Part shown: one piece after another, positions 37,864-47,495 of the stretch
Numbering within the stretch: the stretch's first letter is position 1
Layout: each line of letters opens with the position of its first letter
Assembly: GCA_965223115.1 (NCBI GenBank)
Contig: OZ244982.1
Span: 1,116,001 to 1,180,000 of the forward strand
Length of the DNA: 64,000 bases
Reading direction: 5' to 3'
Origin: CBDCUI01 sp965223115
GTDB lineage: Bacteria > Pseudomonadota > Gammaproteobacteria > UBA4575
Made by a program: the position numbers and the translations under genes
Notes under the pieces: generated by a model
What the model saw: only the letters and a program-made list of their open reading frames with translations
Database searches by the model: none
Told to the model about the DNA's origin: nothing

Positions 37864-39144
37864 TTAATTTGGGCTTATAACTTCTAAGTTATTTGTATAC
37901 GGTTTTAACACATCAGGAACACGAACATTTCCTTGTTCATCTTGATAATTCTCAAGTATTGCTACTAATGTACGACCAACTGCTAAACCGGACCCGTTTA
38001 GAGTATGTAAAAATTCTGATTTCTTAGTTGCCGAATTTTTCCAGCGCGCTTTTAACCTTCTTGCTTGAAAATCTAAAAAATTACTACAAGAAGAAATTTC
38101 TCTATACGTGTTTTGGCCTGGAAGCCATACTTCAATGTCATAAGTTTTTGCTGAAGAAAAACCCAAATCACCTGTACACAAAGTAACAACACGATAAGGC
38201 AGCTCTAGTTTTTGTAAAATTACTTCTGCATGCCCTGTTAGCTCTTCTAACATGCGCCATGATGACTCTGGTTTGACCAGCTGTACCAATTCCACTTTTT
38301 CAAATTGATGCTGACGGATCATGCCACGTGTATCTTTCCCATATGATCCTGCTTCTGAGCGAAAACAAGGTGTATGACATACATACTTAACAGGTAAATT
38401 TTCTTCTTGTACGATTTGATCTCGCCATATATTCGTCACAGGAACTTCAGCGGTTGGAATTAAGTAATAATTATTTTCTGAATTTAACTTAAATAAATCT
38501 TCTTCAAATTTAGGTAACTGCCCTGTTCCTGTAAGACTCTTAGAATTTACAATATAAGGGACATACACTTCTTTATAACCATGTTCGTTTATATGCGTAT
38601 CCAACATAAATTGAATTAATGCACGATGTAGCTTAGCAATATCTCCATACATGGAAACAAAACGAGCACCAGTAATCTTAGCTGCAGTTTCAAAATCAAA
38701 ACCACCAAGGTTTTCTCCAATATCAACATGATCTAAAGCTTTGAAATTAAACTCAGGAGGTATACCCCACTTTCTTACTTCTTGATTATCATCTTCGGTT
38801 GTTCCTACTGGTACAGATTCATGTGGCATATTGGGCAATTCAAGTAGCCATTGATTCAAGTCATGCTGTACATTTTCTAATTGCACTTCATTATTTTTGA
38901 GTTCACTGTTTATATTCTCCATTTGAGCCAGGATGTTGCTGACATCCTCTCCCTTGGATTTGGCTTGACCAATAAGTTTAGAGTTTTTATTGCGCTGACC
39001 TTGTAGTTCTTCAGTTAGCATTTGCAATTTTTTTCGTTTTTCTTCTAACTCATGGAAATGAGCTTTATCTAATTTTAAACCACGTCGAGCAAGTTGTTTT
39101 GCTACCTGATCGAATTCAGTGCGCAAGAGTTTTGGATCTAGCAT
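37864..39144 (-). CDS. serS: Seryl-tRNA synthetase
   Basis: Charges tRNA-Ser with serine in the cytosol. An N-terminal long coiled-coil arm (residues about 27-100) reaches the long variable arm of tRNA-Ser. The class II core has motif 2 in CFRSEAGSYGKDTRGMIRQH and motif 3 in NGSGLAVGRTLVAILENYQ. TAEVPVTN and EISSCSNFLDFQARR line the serine site. The 426 aa are normal. It follows crcB by 19 bp on the same strand, a pairing common in gammaproteobacteria. Confidence 0.98.
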   Translation of the reverse strand: MLDPKLLRTEFDQVAKQLARRGLKLDKAHFHELEEKRKKLQMLTEELQGQRNKNSKLIGQAKSKGEDVSNILAQMENINSELKNNEVQLENVQHDLNQWLLELPNMPHESVPVGTTEDDNQEVRKWGIPPEFNFKALDHVDIGENLGGFDFETAAKITGARFVSMYGDIAKLHRALIQFMLDTHINEHGYKEVYVPYIVNSKSLTGTGQLPKFEEDLFKLNSENNYYLIPTAEVPVTNIWRDQIVQEENLPVKYVCHTPCFRSEAGSYGKDTRGMIRQHQFEKVELVQLVKPESSWRMLEELTGHAEVILQKLELPYRVVTLCTGDLGFSSAKTYDIEVWLPGQNTYREISSCSNFLDFQARRLKARWKNSATKKSEFLHTLNGSGLAVGRTLVAILENYQDEQGNVRVPDVLKPYTNNLEVISPN

Positions 39145-39163
39145 AAAAAGTTATTTTTAATTG

Positions 39164-39535
39164 TTAAATGGTTTTAGCTAAAAACAGCCCTATAAAACAT
39201 GCTGATATGCATAAGCCAGCATTCAGAACAATGTTACTCATTGCAGTTAATAGGCTGCCTTGTTGAATTAAATTAAGAGTATCCAGTGAAAATGTTGAAA
39301 ATGTCGTAAATCCACCAAGCACTCCAACCAATATAGCAACTCTTATTTCATCCGATACGATTAAACGCTCAAAAAATACAACTGACAAAAAGCCAATCAA
39401 TAATGAGCCTAATGTATTAACCAATAAAGTACCATAAGGGAAAGAAGTTCCAAACCAATTGGCGCACTGTACTTGTACCAGGTATCGCAACACTGAGCCG
39501 ATTGCACCACCGATTGCAATACTAGCAAGGATCAA
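39164..39535 (-). CDS. crcB: Fluoride channel CrcB/Fluc
   Basis: Small membrane channel that exports toxic fluoride as a dual-topology dimer. Family motifs GGAIGSVLRYLV at residues 9-20, GTLLVNTLGSLLIG near 36-49 and GVLGGFTTFSTFS near 72-84 are intact, the last including the conserved pore Phe residues and the central Na+ site. The 123 aa hold four helices. No fluoride riboswitch is evident upstream. It leads the crcB-serS pair. Confidence 0.95.
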   Translation of the reverse strand: MILASIAIGGAIGSVLRYLVQVQCANWFGTSFPYGTLLVNTLGSLLIGFLSVVFFERLIVSDEIRVAILVGVLGGFTTFSTFSLDTLNLIQQGSLLTAMSNIVLNAGLCISACFIGLFLAKTI

Positions 39536-39684
39536 AAGATTACTCCTATAAATTTTATCACTTTTCCCTTGCTATAAATCGTACCAATCAATGCTATATT
39601 GCCAAATAACGAATGAATAGCAATCGTTTTAATCGAAATTATATGAAAACTAACGCTAAGATCAAATTATAGTAAGCTAGGAAT

Positions 39685-41151
39685 ATGAGTGAACCCATCA
39701 GTTTGTCCGCGCTTACTAAACGCTTTCATCAAGTTTTACCTGAAAATACTGTTCTAGTTAAAAAAGAGCAACTTTATCCCTATGAGTGTGATGCCCTTAC
39801 TGCGTATAAACAGTTACCTCGAGTGGCATTACTACCAGATACAACAGAACAGATTCAAGCTATTGTAAATATTTGCAATGAATTAAAACTCCCCATTGTT
39901 GCACGTGGAGCTGGCACCAGTTTATCTGGAGGTGCAATGCCTCATGCAGATGGTGTGCTTCTCAATTTTGCCAAGCTCAATAAAGTAATTGAGATTGATC
40001 CTAATAATCGTACTGCAACTGTTCAGCCTGGAGTAAGAAATATAGCTATTTCAGAATTTGCAAAACCTTACGGGCTTTATTATGCACCTGATCCCTCCTC
40101 GCAAATCGCATGCACAATCGGAGGAAATATTGCCGAGAATTCAGGAGGTGTACATTGTTTAAAATACGGCTTAACGATCCATAATATTTTGGCATTGAAA
40201 GTACTAACCATTGAGGGCGATATTTTAGACCTTGGTGGTAAGCGACTAGATTCATCTGGGTTTGATTTGATCTCACTTTTGACGGGTTCTGAAGGGATGC
40301 TAGGTATAGTTCTAGAAGCAACGGTAAAACTTCTGCCTTTCCCAGAAAACAGAAAAGTAATGTTGGCAGCATTTGATGATATACAAAAAGCTAGTAATGC
40401 AGTAGCTGCCATTATCTCAAATGGCGTAATACCGGCTGGTTTGGAAATGATGGACAACTTAACCATTCAAGCAACCGAAAAATTTTGTAGCCCTGGTTAC
40501 CCTGAAAATGCCGCAGCCATATTAATTTGTGAATTAGATGGCTTTGACAAGGAACTGAATGCACAAATAACACTTGTAAAAAATATCTTTAAAGACCATC
40601 AAAGTATCGAAGTACGCGTAGCAAAAGATGAACAAGAAGCGGAAATGTTATGGTTAGGGCGTAAAGCTTCATTTCCAGCACTTGGCAATTTGTCACCTGA
40701 TTACTATTGCATGGACGGTACTATACCGCGTAAACATTTGGCACACGTGCTATCAAGTATTAACAGACTGGCAAACAAGCATAAATTACGTGTGGCGAAC
40801 GTCTTTCATGCAGGTGATGGTAACTTGCACCCTCTAATACTTTACGATGCTAATATTCCAGGTCAATTAGAAACAGCAGAAAAGCTTGGTGGAGAAATTT
40901 TAGAACTTTGTGTTGAAGTAGGTGGAACCATTACAGGAGAACACGGTGTAGGTGTTGAAAAACTGAATCAAATGTGTGTGCAATTTAATGAAGCAGAACT
41001 AAAAACCTTTTATGCTGTTAAATCTGTATTTGACCAAAACGAGCTATTAAATCCGGGCAAGGCCATTCCAACTTTACATCGTTGCGCAGAATTTGGTGCC
41101 ATGCATGTACACAATGGAAAATTACCATACGCACATTTACCACGCTTTTAG
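39685..41151 (+). CDS. glcD: Glycolate oxidase subunit GlcD (FAD-linked)
   Basis: FAD-binding subunit of glycolate oxidase, which converts glycolate to glyoxylate at the membrane and passes electrons on via GlcE/GlcF. The FAD-binding segment shows VARGAGTSLSGGAMPHADGV near residue 74 and DPSSQIACTIGGNIAENSGG near 137. The C-terminal domain ends in NVFHAGDGNLHPLILYD and TGEHGVGVEKL. The 488 aa are typical. First gene of glcDEF; the gap to glcE is 18 bp. A D-lactate dehydrogenase is unlikely given the glcE and glcF partners. Confidence 0.95.
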   Translation: MSEPISLSALTKRFHQVLPENTVLVKKEQLYPYECDALTAYKQLPRVALLPDTTEQIQAIVNICNELKLPIVARGAGTSLSGGAMPHADGVLLNFAKLNKVIEIDPNNRTATVQPGVRNIAISEFAKPYGLYYAPDPSSQIACTIGGNIAENSGGVHCLKYGLTIHNILALKVLTIEGDILDLGGKRLDSSGFDLISLLTGSEGMLGIVLEATVKLLPFPENRKVMLAAFDDIQKASNAVAAIISNGVIPAGLEMMDNLTIQATEKFCSPGYPENAAAILICELDGFDKELNAQITLVKNIFKDHQSIEVRVAKDEQEAEMLWLGRKASFPALGNLSPDYYCMDGTIPRKHLAHVLSSINRLANKHKLRVANVFHAGDGNLHPLILYDANIPGQLETAEKLGGEILELCVEVGGTITGEHGVGVEKLNQMCVQFNEAELKTFYAVKSVFDQNELLNPGKAIPTLHRCAEFGAMHVHNGKLPYAHLPRF

Positions 41152-41169
41152 TTTTTCTCCTTAAATGTA

Positions 41170-42225
41170 ATGTTAGATAGCAAAGCAGATATAGCATCCC
41201 AAGTAATGGATGCATACCAAAAGCGCCATCCATTTTGCATACAAACAGGAGGAACTAAGTATTTTTATGGCAGAAAAATTCAAGGCGAACGACTTTCATT
41301 ACAAAACTTGAACGGTATTATTGAATACGAACCATCTGAACTTTTCATCACTGCCTATAGCGGCACCCTAATACATGAAATAGAACAAACCATAGATCAA
41401 CAAAATCAGATGTTACCCTTTGAGCCACCACATTTTGGCCCACAAGCCACATTAGGTGGAATGATCGCAACAGGATTGTCCGGACCGCGACGTATAAGCT
41501 GTGGAGCAATACGTGACAGCATACTTGGAGTAGAAATTATTAATGGCAAAGGAGAGGTTTTACAATTTGGAGGCAAGGTAATGAAAAATGTCGCTGGTTA
41601 TGATGTATCAAGGCTCATGTGTGGCGCTTTAGGTACTTTAGGGATACTCATTTCAATTACGCTACGTTTAATACCAAAACCAGCATGTGAGCGAACCGTT
41701 GTAATACCTTTAAACATCAAAGACGTCATCGAAAAAATGACTTCCATAGCGAATTCTACAATGCCAATCTCGGCAACGTTTTATGACGGCGATTACCTAT
41801 ATATACGTCTGGCTGGATCTTTATCTACTATTAAAACCTGTAGTAGTAAAATTGGTGGAGAGCAAATCGATGAACATCAAAGATTCTGGGAAAATATCAA
41901 AGAACATAAACATGAATTTTTCAAAACAGATTTACCTCTATGGAGAATTTCTGTACCTCCCTATACGGCTCCATTAGAGGTCCCCGGTTCTTATGTAATG
42001 GAATGGAACGGGGGACTACGCTGGTATGCTACTGATACCAGTGCTGAGGAAATTCGCAGCAAAGTCACAAATACAGCAGGACATGCTTGCTTATTTAAAG
42101 GCAATACGACAAAACAGATCTTTCACCCACTTTCTAATACTGAATTGTCTATTCACCGCAGACTTAAGCAAGCTTTTGATCCTGCAAGCATTCTTAACCC
42201 TGGCAAAATGTATGCTGAATTTTGA
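41170..42225 (+). CDS. glcE: Glycolate oxidase subunit GlcE
   Basis: Second FAD-binding subunit of the glycolate oxidase complex. TGGTKYFYGRKI near residue 27, HFGPQATLGGMIATGLSGPR near 95 and KVMKNVAGYDVSRLMCGALG near 137 are the hallmark blocks; the last is highly characteristic of GlcE. The C-terminal DPASILNPGKMY matches the end of the family. The 351 aa are normal. It lies between glcD and glcF with short spacers. Confidence 0.95.
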   Translation: MLDSKADIASQVMDAYQKRHPFCIQTGGTKYFYGRKIQGERLSLQNLNGIIEYEPSELFITAYSGTLIHEIEQTIDQQNQMLPFEPPHFGPQATLGGMIATGLSGPRRISCGAIRDSILGVEIINGKGEVLQFGGKVMKNVAGYDVSRLMCGALGTLGILISITLRLIPKPACERTVVIPLNIKDVIEKMTSIANSTMPISATFYDGDYLYIRLAGSLSTIKTCSSKIGGEQIDEHQRFWENIKEHKHEFFKTDLPLWRISVPPYTAPLEVPGSYVMEWNGGLRWYATDTSAEEIRSKVTNTAGHACLFKGNTTKQIFHPLSNTELSIHRRLKQAFDPASILNPGKMYAEF

Positions 42226-42231
42226 TTTATT

Positions 42232-43431
42232 ATGCAGACATCCTTTACATCAAAATTCCTAAACAGCTCAGATGGACAACGAGTGAATGAGATTTTACGC
42301 AGCTGTGTACACTGTGGATTTTGTAATGCTACCTGTCCTACTTATCAACTAACAGGTGATGAGCTTGATGGGCCTCGCGGACGCATCTACTTAATTAAAG
42401 ATTTCTTTGAAGAGAAAAACTGCAGCACATTAAGCATGCAACACCTTGATCGATGCTTAACGTGCTTGGCATGCGAGACTAGTTGCCCCTCAGGCGTTCA
42501 ATATGGAGATTTAATCGATATAGGACGCAAATATATCGAGAAAAATATACAAAGACCCTATTTAGATAGATTACAACGTCATTTAATCGTCCAAATTTTC
42601 TCAAATCCAAGGTTAGTCAGCATACTGTTTCAACTCGCTCGTGTCTGCAGACCAGTCCTACCCAACAATATAAACCGCAAAGTACCCACTAAAGTTAGCT
42701 ATCCAAAGCCTACAAAGCCTGCTCAAACACAACGGAAAATGCTTTCGATAAAAGGTTGTGTCCAATCCACAGCAGCCCCACAAATCAATGCTGCTGCCAC
42801 ACGAGCGTTACTAAAGACAGGTATTCTGCTTGACGAATCAGACTCTAATTGTTGTGGAGCACTGGCTTTTCACTTAACTAACTTAGATGCAGCTAAAAAA
42901 GTTATTCAAACCAACATTGACGAATGGCATAGAAAATTATCAGATAACTATGATAATTTATTAATAACTTCAAGTGGTTGTAGTTCTTTTATAAAGCAAT
43001 ATATTACTATAATGCAAGACGACAAAAACTATGCGGATAAAGCTAAATTAGTGTCCGAACGCTGCTTTGACCTTTCTGAAATTACAACCGAAATACATAC
43101 TGAAGAAGCTGCATTAAAAAATATAAACGTTGCCTTTCATAGCCCTTGCACCTTACAGCACGGGCAGCAAATACGAGGCTGCGTTGAGAATAAGCTACGC
43201 AAGGCAGGCTATACTTTAGTAGAAGTACAAGATCCGCATTTATGCTGCGGCTCTGCAGGCAGCTACTCTCTGCTTGAGTCTAAACTATCATCAGAGTTAC
43301 TAGAAAATAAACTTGCACATTTACAAGTCAATGCGCCAGATATTATAGCTACCGCCAATATTGGCTGTTTGATGCACTTACAATCCGGAACCAAACTGCC
43401 TGTAAAGCACTGGATTGAGTTGTTGGCATGA
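42232..43431 (+). CDS. glcF: Glycolate oxidase iron-sulfur subunit GlcF
   Basis: Electron-transfer subunit of glycolate oxidase. Two 4Fe-4S ferredoxin motifs lie at the N-terminus: CVHCGFCNATCPTYQ near residue 21 and CLTCLACETSCPSGVQYGD near 76. Two CCG-type Cys-rich domains follow: SNCCGALAFHLT with GCSSF, then HSPCTLQHGQ with LCCGSAGSYSLLE. The 399 aa match the family. Only 6 bp separate it from glcE. The next gene, an antiporter, follows after 27 bp and may be co-transcribed. Confidence 0.95.
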   Translation: MQTSFTSKFLNSSDGQRVNEILRSCVHCGFCNATCPTYQLTGDELDGPRGRIYLIKDFFEEKNCSTLSMQHLDRCLTCLACETSCPSGVQYGDLIDIGRKYIEKNIQRPYLDRLQRHLIVQIFSNPRLVSILFQLARVCRPVLPNNINRKVPTKVSYPKPTKPAQTQRKMLSIKGCVQSTAAPQINAAATRALLKTGILLDESDSNCCGALAFHLTNLDAAKKVIQTNIDEWHRKLSDNYDNLLITSSGCSSFIKQYITIMQDDKNYADKAKLVSERCFDLSEITTEIHTEEAALKNINVAFHSPCTLQHGQQIRGCVENKLRKAGYTLVEVQDPHLCCGSAGSYSLLESKLSSELLENKLAHLQVNAPDIIATANIGCLMHLQSGTKLPVKHWIELLA

Positions 43432-43458
43432 CTACAAATATAGGCTGGAAGTAATTAC

Positions 43459-44643
43459 GTGGATTTAGCTATCACCTCTTCTGAATCAATCATATTTTCC
43501 ATATTCATTATTTTTACCAGTGCAGCGGTATTAGCAACGATTGCCTTATTTGCCAGACAAGCACTACTAATTGCCTATATTGCAGTAGGTATAATTTTAG
43601 GGCCTTCAGTATTAAATTTTGTGCCTGATACTGAATTTTCACGCCAAATTGCAAAAGTAGGCATTATGTTTTTGTTATTTTTGCTAGGGCTTAATTTACA
43701 TCCTCAAAAACTCATCGCTTCGATTAAACAATCCACTTTAATTACTGTTGGCAGTGCACTGCTATTTGCTCTAGTTGGATTTATCGCTGCTTGGACATTA
43801 CAACTAAATCGTATGGACCAAGTGATTATTGCAGGTGCGTTTATGTTCTCCAGTACTATTATCGGCCTGAAACTTTTACCTACTACAATATTACACCATC
43901 AACACGTTGGCGAAATCATCATTAGTATTTTGCTATTACAAGACATTCTGGCCATTATTTTATTATTGCTTATAGAAACTCAGGGAAATGGCACTAACGC
44001 AACACATGGAATTATACAGCTTGCAGTTGCTTTACCAGGCTTAATTGCATTTACATTCTTAATTGAAAGATATGTCTTGATTAAGCTCATGACAAAATTC
44101 GATAAAATAAAAGAATATATCTTCTTATTAGCAATCGGTTGGTGTTTAGGCATTGCCGAACTTGCTTATATAATTGGACTTTCACATGAGACCGGTGCAT
44201 TTATTGCTGGAGTGTCTATTGCAGTCGGGCCAATATCATTTTTTATATCTGAGAGTTTAAAGCCTATACGTGATTTCTTTTTGGTAATATTTTTCTTCTC
44301 ACTAGGTGCTAGTTTAGATATAAGACTTGCCTATCAATTACTTATTCCAGCCATTATTACAAGCTGTGTATTACTACTACTAAAACCATTCGTGTTTAAA
44401 GTTTTAATACAAAAAAGTGGTGAAACTATACAAGATTCACAAGAAATTGGTGTACGCCTTGGTCAGCTTAGCGAATTCTCATTATTATTAGGCTTTGTAG
44501 CACTAAGTGCAGGTCTCATATCATCTAAAGCCGCTAACTTCATACAAGTCTGTACGATAGTAAGCTTTATACTTTCAACTTATTTAATTGTATTGAAGTA
44601 CCCTACCCCAATTGCAATCAATGACAAATTAAGAAGAGATTAA
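43459..44643 (+). CDS. CPA2-type cation/proton antiporter, membrane part only
   Basis: Predicted Na+ or K+/H+ antiporter of the CPA2 (KefB/GerN-like) family. Eleven or twelve hydrophobic segments fill the 394 aa. GIILGPSVLNFVPDT, FLLFLLGLNLHPQKL and the ion-site region SILLLQDILAIILLL (Gln-Asp) are family positions, and LSHETGAFIAGVSI and GQLSEFSLLLGFVAL also fit. No TrkA-N regulatory domain follows, unlike full Kef proteins. The start is GTG at 43459. It is on the same strand as glcDEF and probably expressed with it; a link to glycolate-driven proton balance is speculation. Convergent with the Cys-rich gene. Confidence 0.85.
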   Translation: MDLAITSSESIIFSIFIIFTSAAVLATIALFARQALLIAYIAVGIILGPSVLNFVPDTEFSRQIAKVGIMFLLFLLGLNLHPQKLIASIKQSTLITVGSALLFALVGFIAAWTLQLNRMDQVIIAGAFMFSSTIIGLKLLPTTILHHQHVGEIIISILLLQDILAIILLLLIETQGNGTNATHGIIQLAVALPGLIAFTFLIERYVLIKLMTKFDKIKEYIFLLAIGWCLGIAELAYIIGLSHETGAFIAGVSIAVGPISFFISESLKPIRDFFLVIFFFSLGASLDIRLAYQLLIPAIITSCVLLLLKPFVFKVLIQKSGETIQDSQEIGVRLGQLSEFSLLLGFVALSAGLISSKAANFIQVCTIVSFILSTYLIVLKYPTPIAINDKLRRD

Positions 44644-44645
44644 AA

Positions 44646-45029
44646 CTAGTTAAAAGAACGTCCACCACGTTCACGTATGCGTTGCATCATTTGTGCTTCT
44701 GATATGTCTTCAAAAACTGTCTGGCATTTTTTGAAGACATCTTCATCTTGAGTTGAAGTTTTCATGCAATAACAAAAATCAGGTTCTCCTGAGGATGGTA
44801 ATTCATTTCGGCAGGCAAGGCGTTCTTCATAAGCGGTTTCAGGGTCCTGAGCTTCAAATATTGCTGTGCATTCAGCAACTTTTGCATCTGTATTCATAGG
44901 TTCATTTATGCAATCACACAATTTCATCTCTGCTTGAGCAACTTGCAACATAATTAAGCTAAACAAGAATAATGTAGAGCTAAAAACTCTATGCAATAGA
45001 GTTCTAGACAGAATATTTCTCCTCATCAT
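44646..45029 (-). CDS. Exported Cys-rich protein with two CxC repeats, unknown
   Basis: Not recognised. A signal peptide (residues 1-34, ending VAQAE) precedes a mature part with two similar halves: LCDCINEPMN...VAECTAIFE...ACRNEL and FCYCMKTSTQ...FKKCQTVFED. Each half has a C-x-C pair and a later single Cys before an aromatic-acid stretch, so disulfides or metal binding outside the cytoplasm are likely. It ends RIRERGGRSFN. The 127 aa form a gene separated by 33 bp from the next minus-strand gene, with which it probably shares an mRNA. Confidence 0.6.
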   Translation of the reverse strand: MMRRNILSRTLLHRVFSSTLFLFSLIMLQVAQAEMKLCDCINEPMNTDAKVAECTAIFEAQDPETAYEERLACRNELPSSGEPDFCYCMKTSTQDEDVFKKCQTVFEDISEAQMMQRIRERGGRSFN

Positions 45030-45062
45030 GTCTCTATAAAGTGATGTGAGTTGATTTATAAA

Positions 45063-45347
45063 TCAATTATCACCTGGTTTCCAAATACCAAATGCCTCAC
45101 CCTTTGGCTGCATTGCTACTTGCTGTTGTCGTGTAATATCTTCGTAAACATATTTTGAAAATGCATTAAGTTCATTCATGATTTCATTTTTTTCAGACGG
45201 TGGTAAATCATGATTACCTATCATAAAACCTATAATGGCAGAAAGATATTGGCCAGCAAGCAATGGATTATTAGCACGCTCATCTTCGTCTACTAATACT
45301 TGTTGTACTTTATCTATAAGCTCTCTCGACAATCTAAGCTGATCCAT
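45063..45347 (-). CDS. Small soluble protein, unknown, next to rarA
   Basis: Not recognised. The 94 aa are acidic and helical: LRLSRELIDKVQQVLVDEDE, LAGQYLSAIIGFMIGNHDLP and EIMNELNAFSKYVYEDITRQ, ending FGIWKPGDN. It has no signal peptide. It lies 19 bp downstream of rarA on the same strand and 33 bp upstream of the Cys-rich gene. Composition and ATG start support a real gene. Confidence 0.6.
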   Translation of the reverse strand: MDQLRLSRELIDKVQQVLVDEDERANNPLLAGQYLSAIIGFMIGNHDLPPSEKNEIMNELNAFSKYVYEDITRQQQVAMQPKGEAFGIWKPGDN

Positions 45348-45366
45348 TTACAAACCTCTACAATTT

Positions 45367-46674
45367 CTATTTTTCATTTTTTATGCGCAGCTTCTCCATA
45401 TGCTGCTTTATTTTACTTTCTAATCCTCTATCTGTTGGATAGTAATATCGGGTATCTTGCAATTTTTCTGGAAAATACACTTCTCCAGCAGCATAAGCAC
45501 CTTCTTCATCATGCGCGTAGCGATAACCTTCACCATATCCAATTTCTTTCATAAGTTTTGTCGGTGCATTACGTAAATGCATAGGCACTTCTAATGTTCC
45601 ATGTTCTCGAGCATCATGCATGGCTGCTTTATATGCAGTATACACAGCATTACTTTTAGGCACACAAGCAAGATAGACTATCGCATGTGCAATAGCTAAT
45701 TCTCCCTCTGGAGAACCCAAACGTTCAAATGTATTCCAAGCATCTAAGGAAACTTGTAAGCCACGAGGGTCTGCATTACCAATATCCTCACTTGCCATGC
45801 GTAGCACGCGACGTGCAATATAATGCGGATCACAACCGCCATCGATCATGCGACAAAACCAATAAAGTGCCGCATCAGGATCTGAACCTCGTACGGACTT
45901 ATGCAAAGCAGAAATTTGATCATAAAAATACTCACCTTGTTTATCAAAACGCCGCAGAGACTGCGATGTGACTTCCTGAATAATATCTGGAGTAATAGTT
46001 TTATCTGCTAGGTTTTCATCTAGAAGATCTGTAGCAATTTCAAGAAAATTCAATGCACGACGTGCATCCCCATCTGCAGCAAGTGCTAACATATTCTTTG
46101 CGTCTTGATCAATTGAGTGCACTTGCCCGCCTAAACCTTGCTTATCATTTGTAACAGCTTGATCTATACATTGCCTAATATCTTCTTCGGTTAACCTTTT
46201 AAGTACATAAGTACGTGCACGTGAAAGCAATGCATTATTAAGTTCAAAAGACGGGTTTTCTGTAGTTGCACCAATAAAATAAATCGTACCGTTTTCAATA
46301 TGTGGCAAAAATGCGTCTTGTTGGGCTTTATTAAAGCGATGTACCTCATCTACAAACAATACTGTTCTACTATCACTTCCTTGCCTACCAGAATGTAGAT
46401 GTAATTTAGCCTGTTCAATCGCTTGCCTAATTTCTTTTACACCAGACAATACGGCTGAAATCGGGATAAATTGCGCTTTTGATGTGTTAGAGATAATACG
46501 CGCTAAGGTGGTTTTACCAGTGCCCGGTGGTCCCCAAAATATCATCGAATGTAGCTTGCCTTGCTCTATTGCAAGTCTTAATGGCTTATCCTCTGCCAGT
46601 AAGTGTGATTGACCAATAAATTCATCCAGGGTTTGTGGGCGCATACGATCCGCCAGTGGACGGTAGTTATCCAC
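45367..46674 (-). CDS. rarA: Replication-associated recombination protein A (RarA/MgsA)
   Basis: Clamp-loader-like AAA+ ATPase acting at stalled replication forks. Walker A GPPGTGKTTLARI is near residue 48, Walker B LFVDEVHRFNKAQQDAFLPH near 106, and sensor 1 GATTENPSFELNNALLSRAR near 135. The C-terminal MgsA-type region includes SDPDAALYWFCRMIDGGCDP and RRVLRMASEDIGNADPRGL. The 435 aa match. It sits next to lolA and ftsK, a conserved gammaproteobacterial trio, and is transcribed with them. Confidence 0.96.
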   Translation of the reverse strand: MDNYRPLADRMRPQTLDEFIGQSHLLAEDKPLRLAIEQGKLHSMIFWGPPGTGKTTLARIISNTSKAQFIPISAVLSGVKEIRQAIEQAKLHLHSGRQGSDSRTVLFVDEVHRFNKAQQDAFLPHIENGTIYFIGATTENPSFELNNALLSRARTYVLKRLTEEDIRQCIDQAVTNDKQGLGGQVHSIDQDAKNMLALAADGDARRALNFLEIATDLLDENLADKTITPDIIQEVTSQSLRRFDKQGEYFYDQISALHKSVRGSDPDAALYWFCRMIDGGCDPHYIARRVLRMASEDIGNADPRGLQVSLDAWNTFERLGSPEGELAIAHAIVYLACVPKSNAVYTAYKAAMHDAREHGTLEVPMHLRNAPTKLMKEIGYGEGYRYAHDEEGAYAAGEVYFPEKLQDTRYYYPTDRGLESKIKQHMEKLRIKNEK

Positions 46675-46760
46675 TTGCTCAAATAAATCTGCAGAAGTTT
46701 GAGAAGATAAATTAGTGATAGCGATAGTACCTGGTTGTAACCAGAATATTATCTATTAAA

Positions 46761-47393
46761 TTAGTGACCAGGGTAACCTACAATATCAACGCCATCAGGG
46801 GCCTTAAATTTAAAATATTCAGGCTGAAAAGTAACATTCGTTTTTAGATTGGCAAATTCAATGACCGTTTTTTGTGAAAAATGATCATATAACTCCATTT
46901 TTCGTACATTATTCTCGTCCAAACCAATTTGAATGCGATAAAACTCTGTATCTTGAACAAGCGGGATCAGTTCAACCCAATTAAGACCATCCCTGGTCGC
47001 CGCTTCCTTAATTTCAAAATCTTGGTGCAGAGGACGTATATTTGTTAGCAGCATAATCGGGGCATTACCTAATGCCTCATCGATAGGCTTGGCACTGGCT
47101 TGCAGAAGCTCTTCGTCATAAATCCATAGGTATTCACCATCTGCAAGAATTAACTGCGGATAAGGCTGTGTATATTGCCAACGAAACCGTCCAGGTTTAT
47201 TCAATGCCACATCACCTTCCGCACTCTGTACAATCTCACCTTGTTCATCAAATACCGTTTGCATAAAACGCCCATTAAACGAGTCCACTTCAGTAATAAA
47301 TTTATCTAAACGCTGTATAGCCTCACTTGCAAAGACAGGTAGTGAAAATATTAATAACACAATTATTACTGAAGCTCTTACTATATACCGCAT
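46761..47393 (-). CDS. lolA: Outer-membrane lipoprotein carrier protein LolA
   Basis: Periplasmic chaperone that carries lipoproteins from LolCDE to LolB. The signal peptide (residues 1-22, ending PVFAS) is clear. The mature part has FNGRFMQTVFDEQGEIVQSA, KPGRFRWQYTQPYPQLILAD and GEYLWIYDEELLQASAKPID, all family blocks, ending in FKAPDGVDIVGYPGH. The 210 aa match. It lies between ftsK and rarA, about 100 bp downstream of ftsK. Confidence 0.95.
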   Translation of the reverse strand: MRYIVRASVIIVLLIFSLPVFASEAIQRLDKFITEVDSFNGRFMQTVFDEQGEIVQSAEGDVALNKPGRFRWQYTQPYPQLILADGEYLWIYDEELLQASAKPIDEALGNAPIMLLTNIRPLHQDFEIKEAATRDGLNWVELIPLVQDTEFYRIQIGLDENNVRKMELYDHFSQKTVIEFANLKTNVTFQPEYFKFKAPDGVDIVGYPGH

Positions 47394-47495
47394 AAAATTA
47401 TTCCTTAGCCATAATTACTTAGACTATGGATTAAGACTAAAATTCATTGATAAGATTTTAAGTAAATAATGTGAGATTCTGTGTCTTGTAATAAC

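Noticed and set aside
39536..39684. Fluoride riboswitch upstream of crcB
   Set aside because: I could not find the conserved riboswitch core in the minus-strand leader.
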